Part shown: positions 52,788 to 59,948 of the stretch, in pieces
Numbering within the stretch: the first letter of the stretch is position 1
Layout: each line of letters begins with the position of its first letter
NCBI GenBank assembly: GCA_964368075.1
Contig: CAYJAD010000005.1
Coordinates: 1 to 64,000, forward strand
From: CAYJAD01 sp964368075
GTDB taxonomy: Bacteria; Desulfobacterota; Desulfovibrionia; Desulfovibrionales; Desulfovibrionaceae
DNA: 64,000 nucleotides
Reading direction: 5' to 3'
Position numbers and translations under genes: made by a program
The notes under the pieces: model-generated
What the model was told of the DNA's origin: nothing
The model's database searches: none
What the model saw: the letters and a program-made list of their open reading frames with translations, nothing else

Positions 52788-54221
52788 TTACGATGTGGCT
52801 TCAGAGGGCGGTGGTGTGTAATCCGGTGCTAAATCCACAAATGATGTATAGCGAGAAATATACATAAGCTCTGCTACCCCTACAGGGCCATTACGTTGTT
52901 TACCTATAATGATTTCTGCTATACCTTGAGGTGGCCTTTCGGCAGGTTTGGTGAACTTGTATACGTCATCTCTGTAAACAAACATAATAACGTCAGCATC
53001 TTGTTCAATAGCTCCGGACTCACGCAAATCTGAGAGCATGGGGCGCTTGTCGGCGCGCTCTTCCACTTTACGGTTTAACTGCGATAAAGCCACCACGGGA
53101 ATATTCATTTCTTTGGCCAAGGCTTTGAGCGAACGCGAAATTTCAGAAATTTCCAACTCACGTGAATCAATACGTCGTCCTGCACGCATCAATTGTAAAT
53201 AATCCACAATAACCATACCAACGCCTTTTTCTGTCATAAGGCGCCGTGTTCTGGCGCGCAATTCCAAAGTGCTGATGGCCGGTGTATCATCTATGTAAAT
53301 AGGTGCTTGGCCTATGGCATCGGCGGCGGTGAATAGCTGAGCCCAGTCTTCGTCGGTAAGACGGCTTGGTTGGCGCAAGAGAGAAACATCTACCTTGGCC
53401 TGTACCGCTAAAATACGTTGTAATAACTGCTCTTTACTCATTTCTAGGGAATATACAGCCACGGGTGTATTTTTGGCGATGGCGGCATTGAGTGCAAGAC
53501 ACATGGCAAAAGCTGTTTTTCCCATGGATGGACGCGCCGCCACAATGATTAAATCTGAAGGCTGTAAACCAGCGGTCATTTTATCAAGGCGAGAAAAACC
53601 TGTGGTGACGCCGGTGACTTGTTCGTTGGATCCGGCTAAATCTGAAAGCTTTTGGAATACTTTATCAATAAGTTCTTTCGTTGAGGAAAAATCTTTTCCG
53701 GCAGAACGCTGTGCAATGGAAAAAACAGACTGTTGCGAAGCATCGAGCAAATCTTTTATGTCTTGGGTGCTGTCATAGCAATTGCCAATAATGCCGGAAC
53801 ACGTTTCAATAAGCCTTCGTTGTAGGGCTTTGTCGCGCACAATGTGTGCATAATGCGGCGCGTTGGCTCCAGCCACTACAGCTTGTGCCAAATCTCCTAA
53901 ATAAACAACACCGCCAACTTCTTCGAGGGTATGATGGTTTTTAAGGTGTTCAGCCACTGTGACCAAGTCAATGGGCTTAGAGCCGTGATATAAAGTCATC
54001 ATGGCATCAAAAATTCTTTGATGCGCGGGTAAATAAAAATCGTCTTTTTCCAAAACGTCCACAATAATATTGAGCACATTGGGAGAAGAAAATATACCCG
54101 CCAGTACAGCTTGTTCCGCTTCTACAGAATGCGGAGGTATGTGCTTAAGCAAAAGGTCTTGAGCTTGCTCTGGATTTTTAGGAATAAATTTTTTACGAGT
54201 ATGGTCTGGAAAATCGTTCAT
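52788..54221 (-). CDS. dnaB: Replicative DNA helicase DnaB
   Basis: The start was set at ATG 54221 (MNDFPDHTRKKF), preceded by AAAGG; the frame is open 33 bases further. The 477-residue product has the N-terminal primase-binding domain (VEAEQAVLAGIFSSP), the RecA-like domain with Walker A ARPSMGKTAFA, a VIVDYLQLM Walker B, and ending QRNGPVGVAEL. No intein is present. It unwinds DNA at the replication fork. It lies downstream of the rpsF-rpsR-rplI operon, as in many bacteria. Confidence 0.96.
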   Translation of the reverse strand: MNDFPDHTRKKFIPKNPEQAQDLLLKHIPPHSVEAEQAVLAGIFSSPNVLNIIVDVLEKDDFYLPAHQRIFDAMMTLYHGSKPIDLVTVAEHLKNHHTLEEVGGVVYLGDLAQAVVAGANAPHYAHIVRDKALQRRLIETCSGIIGNCYDSTQDIKDLLDASQQSVFSIAQRSAGKDFSSTKELIDKVFQKLSDLAGSNEQVTGVTTGFSRLDKMTAGLQPSDLIIVAARPSMGKTAFAMCLALNAAIAKNTPVAVYSLEMSKEQLLQRILAVQAKVDVSLLRQPSRLTDEDWAQLFTAADAIGQAPIYIDDTPAISTLELRARTRRLMTEKGVGMVIVDYLQLMRAGRRIDSRELEISEISRSLKALAKEMNIPVVALSQLNRKVEERADKRPMLSDLRESGAIEQDADVIMFVYRDDVYKFTKPAERPPQGIAEIIIGKQRNGPVGVAELMYISRYTSFVDLAPDYTPPPSEATS

Positions 54222-54513
54222 GCAAAAACCTTTAAGGTAAAAAGAGAGGTACAAAGGCAGTAGCCTGTAAGAAAGCTACGTCTCTCAATCTGTGTTAAAT
54301 ATATACTGTAAGTAAATAGAAAAAGTTGAATACACCGTGTTGTAATTTTATTGTAACAGAAAAACTTAGTGAGAATCAAGTAAGAGGCTTGTGCTTAATA
54401 AGTTAAGAATCATATTTTAAGACCGCTGCCAATCCATTGTGTAAGGTCTTTGAAGCGTTGACGGTAGTCATTATATTAGAGGAAGATTGAATTTTTTTAT
54501 AAAAAAAGTAAAA
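54222..54513. other. Gap between dnaB and rplI
   Basis: No gene is visible. The region is AT-rich. It should hold the dnaB promoter, as a terminator closes the ribosomal operon upstream, but I see no clear -35/-10 pair. Confidence 0.3.
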
Positions 54514-54548
54514 AAAGCCGCCCTCAAAATAATTTTAAGGGCGGCTTT
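54514..54548 (-). terminator. Terminator of the rpsF-rpsR-rplI operon
   Basis: Arms AAAGCCGCCCTcAAAAT and ATTTTaAGGGCGGCTTT form a long stem 19 bases past the rplI stop. A T run follows on the minus strand. Confidence 0.85.
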
Positions 54549-54566
54549 ATAAATATAATAAGGCGC

Positions 54567-55097
54567 TTATTCGGCGGCTTCTTCTGCGGGAGCCTCAGTA
54601 GCTTCAGCCACTTCTTCAGCGGCAGGAGCCACGTCGTCTTCAGCATAAACACGTTGTTCGCTTTGTACCTTTACGATAACATTAGCAATAACGCCAGCAA
54701 AAAGACGCACACGCACTTCATGTTCACCCAATACACGAATGGGAGCATCAAGTAAAATACGACGACGGTCTATGTCTACACCCAAAGCAACCAAAGTTTC
54801 TTGAATAAGAGTAGAAGTTACAGAGCCGTACAATTTGTCGTTTTCACCCACGCGCATTTTAATAACAACGTCAAGATTTTCTAATTTTTCAAGAATGCCT
54901 TGAGCGTCAGAACGCATAGAAGCCATTTTTTGCTCAAGCTTTTTGCGCTCAAGTTCAAAGGCTTTTAAATTTCCGGGGCTGGCAACCATAGCCAAGCCTT
55001 GGGGCAACAAGTAGTTACGACCATAACCGGCCTTAACAGAAACCACGTCACCTACATTGCCAAGATTTTCTACATCTGCACGGAGAATGATTTTCAT
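54567..55097 (-). CDS. rplI: 50S ribosomal protein L9
   Basis: This 176-residue protein starts MKIILRADVENLGNVGDVV and has GYGRNYLLPQGLA, the standard L9 N-terminal domain, then the long connecting helix and C-terminal domain. The last 30 residues are an acidic Ala/Glu-rich tail that most L9 proteins lack. It binds 23S rRNA domain V. It lies 13 bases after rpsR. Confidence 0.96.
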   Translation of the reverse strand: MKIILRADVENLGNVGDVVSVKAGYGRNYLLPQGLAMVASPGNLKAFELERKKLEQKMASMRSDAQGILEKLENLDVVIKMRVGENDKLYGSVTSTLIQETLVALGVDIDRRRILLDAPIRVLGEHEVRVRLFAGVIANVIVKVQSEQRVYAEDDVAPAAEEVAEATEAPAEEAAE

Positions 55098-55110
55098 ATG
55101 TTACACTCCC

Positions 55111-55374
55111 CTATATCATGCTTTTTTTCTTAACATTGCTGTCATGCGTAGCAGTGTAGATGAGCAAAGCCATCTGACGAGCGCGCTTGATTTCTGTGGT
55201 CAGCAAACGTTGGTGATGGGCACAAGTGCCAGTAATACGACGAGCAATAATTTTACCACGTTCGGTGATGAAATCACGTAAGATATCAGCACGTTTGTAG
55301 TTTAAAGGCAATTCTTTGTCTGCGCAAAAACGACAAAATTTACGGCGTGGAGCAAATTTCTTTTTAAAAGCCAT
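55111..55374 (-). CDS. rpsR: 30S ribosomal protein S18
   Basis: This 87-residue protein has the family core DILRDFITERGKIIARRITG and CAHHQRLLTTEIKRARQMAL. Its N-terminus carries a CRFC pair, possibly the zinc-binding form. It pairs with S6 on the 30S platform. It overlaps the rpsF stop by one base. Confidence 0.96.
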   Translation of the reverse strand: MAFKKKFAPRRKFCRFCADKELPLNYKRADILRDFITERGKIIARRITGTCAHHQRLLTTEIKRARQMALLIYTATHDSNVKKKSMI

Positions 55375-55682
55375 TATGCTACCTCCTCAGCCACTTCATC
55401 GGCCAATTTTACGGTGACAAATTTGTAAATACCGTCGGTAATACGGATATTACGCTCAAGTTCAGCAATAGCAGCGGCAGGGGCGGCGAATTCTAAACGC
55501 ACATAGTGACCGCGCATATGCTTTTGTACTGGGTAAGCAAGGTCGCGCATACCCCAAGCATCAACCAAGAGCATCTTGCCTTGTTCGCGCTCTAAAATAG
55601 CGGTCAAGCCAGAGATGATGGTTTCACGATTTTCTGCTGCAAGCTCAGGTGAGAGCAAGAGCAAGGTTTCGTATTTTCTCAT
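55374..55682 (-). CDS. rpsF: 30S ribosomal protein S6
   Basis: The start was set at ATG 55682 (MRKYETLLLLSPEL), with AAAGGAG ending 7 bases upstream; an ATG at 55688 is too close to that site. The 102-residue product has the family segment GMRDLAYPVQKHMRGHYV. It is the first gene of rpsF-rpsR-rplI, the usual bacterial order. Confidence 0.95.
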   Translation of the reverse strand: MRKYETLLLLSPELAAENRETIISGLTAILEREQGKMLLVDAWGMRDLAYPVQKHMRGHYVRLEFAAPAAAIAELERNIRITDGIYKFVTVKLADEVAEEVA

Positions 55683-55767
55683 TTTCATACTCCTTTCGGA
55701 CAATTTGGCCCGCCTATTGGCGAGCAAGGGAAGCAGTGACTTACGCTAGATATATATGTGTTGTCAA

Positions 55768-55801
55768 GAAAAAAAAGGAAGCGTGCTCAGCACGCTTCCT
55801 T
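55768..55801 (-). terminator. Terminator after gdhA
   Basis: Perfect 12-base arms AAGGAAGCGTGC and GCACGCTTCCTT enclose 3 bases and, on the minus strand, are followed by eight T. It separates gdhA from rpsF. Confidence 0.88.
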
Positions 55802-55828
55802 CACAGTGTCTATTATATTATAAAAAAA

Positions 55829-57187
55829 TTATAATACGCCTTGTTCAATCATAGCTTCAGCAACTTTACGGAAGCCGGCAATATTACCGCCAAGCACGTA
55901 GTCGCCTTTCTTGTCAAACTCAACAGCAGCTTCGCTGGCAGAGGTGAAGATGTTCTTCATAATGCCTTTTAATTTACCGTCCACTTCTTCAAAGGTCCAT
56001 GGTTGCATGCTGGCATTTTGTGCCATTTCCAATTGGCTAGTGGCAACACCACCGGCATTGGCGCATTTGCCTGGGCCATAAGCGATTTTAGCATTCAGGA
56101 AAACTTCTGTAGCTTCTGGGGTGGAGGGCATGTTTGCGCCTTCGCTCACACAGAAACAACCATTTTTCACAAGGGCTTTAGCGTCTTCAGCGCTCACTTC
56201 ATTTTGCGTAGCAGAAGGGAAAGCCAAATCGCAAGGCACATGCCATACAGCGTGTTGGTCTTTGCCATAGTCTTTCACAGGAATATACTGAGCATCTTTG
56301 CAAAGCTCGGCATAGCGAGTTAAAGAAGCTCTTTCCACTTCTTTTACTTGCTTAAGCACTTCAAGGTTGATGCCATCTTTTTGATAAATGCTGCCACGGG
56401 AGTCAGAAATGGTCACAGCTTTGGCGCCCAAGTGGTTTAATTTATCAATAGTGTAAATGGCTACGTTACCAGAGCCGGATACAGCGGCGGTGCAACCTTT
56501 GATGTCGCGACCAATGGCATTGAGCATATTTTCTGCAAAATACACACAACCATACCCTGTAGCTTCAGTACGAGCAAGGGAACCGCCCCAACGCAAGCCT
56601 TTTCCGGTAAGTACGCCTTCAAACTTAGATGTAAGACGCTTGTATTGGCCAAACATATAACCAACTTCACGTGCACCTACACCAATGTCACCGGCAGGAA
56701 TATCTTGAGTATCGCCAATAATTTTAGAAAGTTCTGTCATAAAGGCTTGGCAAAAACGCATAACTTCGGCATCGCTCTTACCCTTAGGGTCAAAGTCACT
56801 ACCGCCTTTGCCGCCGCCAAGCATAAGGCCAGTGAGGCTATTTTTGAAAATTTGCTCAAAACCAAGAAATTTCAAAATACTTACGTTCACACTGGGGTGG
56901 AAGCGTAGGCCACCTTTATAGGGGCCAAGAGCAGAGTTAAATTGTACACGATAACCACGGTTTACTTGTACACGGCCTTTATCGTCGGCCCATGCTACGC
57001 GGAAAGTCAATACACGCTCTGGCTCGGCAATACGCTCCAAGATATTGTGTTGTTGATATTTACTTTCGCGAGCAAAAAGTGGATCAAGGCTGTCAAAAAC
57101 TTCGGAAACAGCTTGTAAAAACTCAGGCTGGTAACGACACACCTTCTTCAACTTTTTGTATACTTTTTGTGGATAGCTTACAGGCAC
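55829..57187 (-). CDS. gdhA: NADP-type glutamate dehydrogenase
   Basis: This 452-residue enzyme makes glutamate from ammonium and 2-oxoglutarate. It has the substrate segment PYKGGLRFHPSVN, the catalytic Lys in LMLGGGKGGSDFDPKGK and the nucleotide fold VSGSGNVAIY. The length fits the hexameric NADP(H) bacterial form. It starts with GTG, well placed after AAAGGAG. The 320-base gap upstream separates it from divergent cysK. Confidence 0.96.
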   Translation of the reverse strand: MPVSYPQKVYKKLKKVCRYQPEFLQAVSEVFDSLDPLFARESKYQQHNILERIAEPERVLTFRVAWADDKGRVQVNRGYRVQFNSALGPYKGGLRFHPSVNVSILKFLGFEQIFKNSLTGLMLGGGKGGSDFDPKGKSDAEVMRFCQAFMTELSKIIGDTQDIPAGDIGVGAREVGYMFGQYKRLTSKFEGVLTGKGLRWGGSLARTEATGYGCVYFAENMLNAIGRDIKGCTAAVSGSGNVAIYTIDKLNHLGAKAVTISDSRGSIYQKDGINLEVLKQVKEVERASLTRYAELCKDAQYIPVKDYGKDQHAVWHVPCDLAFPSATQNEVSAEDAKALVKNGCFCVSEGANMPSTPEATEVFLNAKIAYGPGKCANAGGVATSQLEMAQNASMQPWTFEEVDGKLKGIMKNIFTSASEAAVEFDKKGDYVLGGNIAGFRKVAEAMIEQGVL

Positions 57188-57457
57188 GCTAAACTCCTTT
57201 ATTACCCAGGTTCTCGGGGTATATGGTTAAAAAAATATAAATCTCCCAAAGGGGTTTATATACAGTATGTAAAAAAAAGAGCCTTTGGCACAAAAGGCAC
57301 ACTTACTATACTTGAAAAAAAAACCTAAGAAAAGACTTTTTTTGGGTGAATTGAAAATTAAAGGGCTCAAATAAAAAAGGTAAACTTTTTCGACTTGTTC
57401 ACATATGTATTTTTTGATAGCATGGTACAGCGTTTTCTTTTTCACAAAAAATAATAG
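57188..57457. other. Divergent gap between gdhA and cysK
   Basis: No gene is seen. The region is AT-rich with an imperfect GCCTTT/AAAGGC hairpin at 57281-57298. It should hold the gdhA promoter, but I cannot pick one with confidence. Confidence 0.3.
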
Positions 57458-57476
57458 GTTCACAGTGAATGTGAAC
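57458..57476. promoter_or_regulatory. Operator-like palindrome upstream of cysK
   Basis: Perfect 7-base arms GTTCACA and TGTGAAC are 5 bases apart, ending 31 bases before the cysK ATG. The size and shape fit a dimeric regulator site overlapping the cysK promoter. The regulator is unknown. Confidence 0.45.
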
Positions 57477-57507
57477 TATGTAACATGTTAAAATAGTATG
57501 GACATAC

Positions 57508-58419
57508 ATGAAAAATACTCTTCTTAAAAGTATTGGTAATACACCTGTTGTGCTTTTGCAACATATAAATACTACAGCGTGCGAGATTTATGTAAAACTA
57601 GAATGCCACAATCCTGGTGGTTCCATTAAAGATCGTATTGCCAAGCATATGATAGAAAAAGCGCTGAGCGAAGGCACGCTGCAGCGAGATGGTATTATTG
57701 TGGAGCCTACCAGCGGTAACACAGGTATTGCTTTGGCTATGATTGCGGCTAACATGGGTATACGTTGCGTTATTGTTATGCCGGAAAGTATGAGTATGGA
57801 AAGACGCAAGCTCATGCAAGGCTATGGAGCAGAACTTATTCTTACTCCGGCACATGAGGGCATGAGCGGTGCTGTACTTATGGCGGAGGAAATTCTTGCG
57901 CAAACAAAAAATGCTTTTATGCCAAGTCAATTTACCAATCCACATGCAGTGCATGCGCATTATGAAAATACAGGGCCGGAAATTCTTGCAGAACTAGGAC
58001 AGCATATTGATGCTTTGGTGGCAGGTGTGGGGACTGGCTCTACGCTTATGGGGTGCGGCATGTATTTACGCGAAAAAATACCTGCGCTACGCCTCGTGGC
58101 TGTGGAACCGGAAGAATCTCCTTTGCTTTCACAAGGAAATAGCGGCCCCCACGGTATTCAAGGTATAGGTGCCAATTTTATTCCTAGTATTTTACGCCCT
58201 GAGCTCATCAGTGAGATTTTAACGGTACATACAGAAAATGCTGTGGAAACTGCGCGACTTTTGCAAAAGAAAGAAGGCATAAGCTGCGGCATCTCTTCGG
58301 GGGCCAATGTGAGTGCTGCGTTAAAACTAGCCGCACAGCCTTGCATGAAAGGCAAGCGCATTGTTACCTTTGTGTGTGACTCAGCAGAGCGCTATATGTC
58401 TACGGCGCTTTTCGCTTAG
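57508..58419 (+). CDS. cysK: Cysteine synthase (O-acetylserine sulfhydrylase)
   Basis: This 303-residue PLP enzyme makes cysteine from O-acetylserine and sulfide. It has the PLP lysine at 41 in NPGGSIKDRI, the substrate loop PTSGNTGIALA and the phosphate loop GVGTGSTLMG. CysK and CysM are hard to tell apart by eye, but the GIQGIGANFIP segment favours CysK. The ribosome site is weak. A MITE-like element begins one base after its stop codon. Confidence 0.92.
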   Translation: MKNTLLKSIGNTPVVLLQHINTTACEIYVKLECHNPGGSIKDRIAKHMIEKALSEGTLQRDGIIVEPTSGNTGIALAMIAANMGIRCVIVMPESMSMERRKLMQGYGAELILTPAHEGMSGAVLMAEEILAQTKNAFMPSQFTNPHAVHAHYENTGPEILAELGQHIDALVAGVGTGSTLMGCGMYLREKIPALRLVAVEPEESPLLSQGNSGPHGIQGIGANFIPSILRPELISEILTVHTENAVETARLLQKKEGISCGISSGANVSAALKLAAQPCMKGKRIVTFVCDSAERYMSTALFA

Positions 58420-58571
58420 CTAGATAGTGTCGTCAAATGCGCCTTTTCGATTATCTCTGCGTCAGATTTTGCTTGTTTTCTCGGTCAAATACCAGAAGAG
58501 TATACTCCCTCAAAACAAGCTCATCTTCCTTGATATAACACGAAAATTCACTATTTGACAACACTATCTAG
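58420..58571. mobile_element. 152-base MITE-like element with inverted ends
   Basis: The ends CTAGATAGTGTCGTCAAAT and ATTTGACAACACTATCTAG are inverted repeats of 19 bases with one mismatch. Similarity continues inward (TTTTCG, TTAT and GCTTGTTTT at matching places on both arms). The element has no coding potential, so it would depend on a transposase elsewhere. It starts directly after the cysK stop and may act as a hairpin terminator. The outer CTAG may be part of the end or of the target site. Confidence 0.7.
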
Positions 58572-58638
58572 GAAACTGTTCTGTGCGGAGCATCTCTTGG
58601 CAGAATCAAAAAAGAATTTTTTACTAGGTTGATAAACT

Positions 58639-59004
58639 ATGTATATTCTAATAATTATGCTTGTTGGCGGTGTGTTAGGTGGTGTTATTTCGCAAAACAA
58701 AGGAAGAAATGTCTTTTTTTGGACAATTTTTTGTGGACTTATTCCTTTAACTTTGCTTATTCTGTTGGCGTTACCAAAATTAGCACAGGTGGGTTTATCT
58801 CGCCCGTGCCCCTTTTGTTTGCGTATTATTCCATGGCATGCAAGTATCTGTTCGTATTGTCAAGCTAAAGTTCCTACTCCCCATACTCACCCTTGTCCTT
58901 TTTGTGGTGGTGCCTTGTGGGTTGGTGAAAGTCATTGCTCGACCTGCGGCAAAGCTGCAGATACAAAACCTGTAACTTATAAAAAGGCTCAAGATAAAGG
59001 ATAA
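58639..59004 (+). CDS. Membrane-anchored double zinc-ribbon protein
   Basis: This 121-residue protein has two N-terminal hydrophobic helices (about residues 2-16 and 25-45), then two zinc ribbons: CPFC...CSYC (about 57-74) and CPFC...CSTC (about 86-104). No family was recognised beyond that layout. It is 4 bases before the solute-binding protein gene and so probably co-transcribed. Confidence 0.75.
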   Translation: MYILIIMLVGGVLGGVISQNKGRNVFFWTIFCGLIPLTLLILLALPKLAQVGLSRPCPFCLRIIPWHASICSYCQAKVPTPHTHPCPFCGGALWVGESHCSTCGKAADTKPVTYKKAQDKG

Positions 59005-59008
59005 AATC

Positions 59009-59833
59009 ATGAAAAGTCTTTCTTGGCGTATATGTTCTACTGTTTTTCTTTGTGTTATGTTACTAACATCATTGTCTTCTTTAACCATGGCTAAAACTCC
59101 CACAGGTGTTTTGCAAGAAGCTGTGGAGCGTGGCACATTACGCGTGGGGATTTCTTCCTTTGTGCCTTGGGCTATGCAAGATAAAAAAGGAGAATATATA
59201 GGTTTTGAAATCGATGTAGCAAAGCGTATCGCCAAAGACTTTGATTTAGAATTGGAAATTTTGCCCACACGCTGGTCTGGCATTATTCCGGCATTACTTA
59301 CGGGCAAATTTGACATGATTATATGTGGCATGTCGCCCACCCCCGGCCGTGCTTTACGTGTTAATTTCACCATGCCTTATGACCATGTGACCATTGAGGC
59401 TGTGGGGCTTAAGAAAAAATTAGGCGATAAAACTGCCATTGCAGATTTCAATAATGCTGATACCATTGTGGCTGTGCGTACAGGCACCACGGCTGCCACT
59501 GCCGCTAAATTGACTTTGCCAAAAGCCACCATTCGCTATTTTGATGAAGAAGCTCCTGCTGTACAAGAAATGCTTTCAGGGCGTGCCCATATAGTTTTTG
59601 GTTCTGGTCCTTTAGGCACCATTGAAGTGGCGAAAGATCCTGAAAATATTCGCCATGCTTTTGACGAAAAAAATCTGTACCCACAGCCTATCAGTATAGC
59701 TGTGCGCAAAGGAGATGCAGATACCATAAATGCTCTTAATGCTTGGATTCTTATGACAGAAGCCGAAGGTTGGCTTAAAGAGCGCCGCCATTACTGGTTT
59801 GAAACACGTCAATGGGAATCTTTATTAAAATAG
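59009..59833 (+). CDS. Periplasmic amino acid-type solute-binding protein
   Basis: This 274-residue protein has a signal peptide (cleaved near residue 27) and the SBP family 3 layout: GTLRVGISSFVPWAMQDKKG, YIGFEIDVAKRIAKDFDL, and PTRWSGIIPALLTGKFDMI. It would bind a polar amino acid for an ABC importer. No permease or ATPase gene adjoins it. It ends in an 8-base inverted repeat (TAGTCGAC at 59831, GTCGACTA at 59858) that includes its stop codon. Confidence 0.88.
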   Translation: MKSLSWRICSTVFLCVMLLTSLSSLTMAKTPTGVLQEAVERGTLRVGISSFVPWAMQDKKGEYIGFEIDVAKRIAKDFDLELEILPTRWSGIIPALLTGKFDMIICGMSPTPGRALRVNFTMPYDHVTIEAVGLKKKLGDKTAIADFNNADTIVAVRTGTTAATAAKLTLPKATIRYFDEEAPAVQEMLSGRAHIVFGSGPLGTIEVAKDPENIRHAFDEKNLYPQPISIAVRKGDADTINALNAWILMTEAEGWLKERRHYWFETRQWESLLK

Positions 59834-59895
59834 TCGACACTGAAAAAGTATTTAAGCGTCGACTAAAATAAAGTCTTTTGCCATAATTTAGACAT

Positions 59896-59932
59896 AAAAA
59901 AGGGAAGAGATTGAAAATCTCTTCCCTTTTTT
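59896..59932. terminator. Bidirectional terminator
   Basis: Perfect 17-base arms AAAAAAGGGAAGAGATT and AATCTCTTCCCTTTTTT with a 3-base loop lie between the convergent solute-binding protein and lon genes. Confidence 0.88.
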
Positions 59933-59948
59933 ATACTATTATCAAGCC

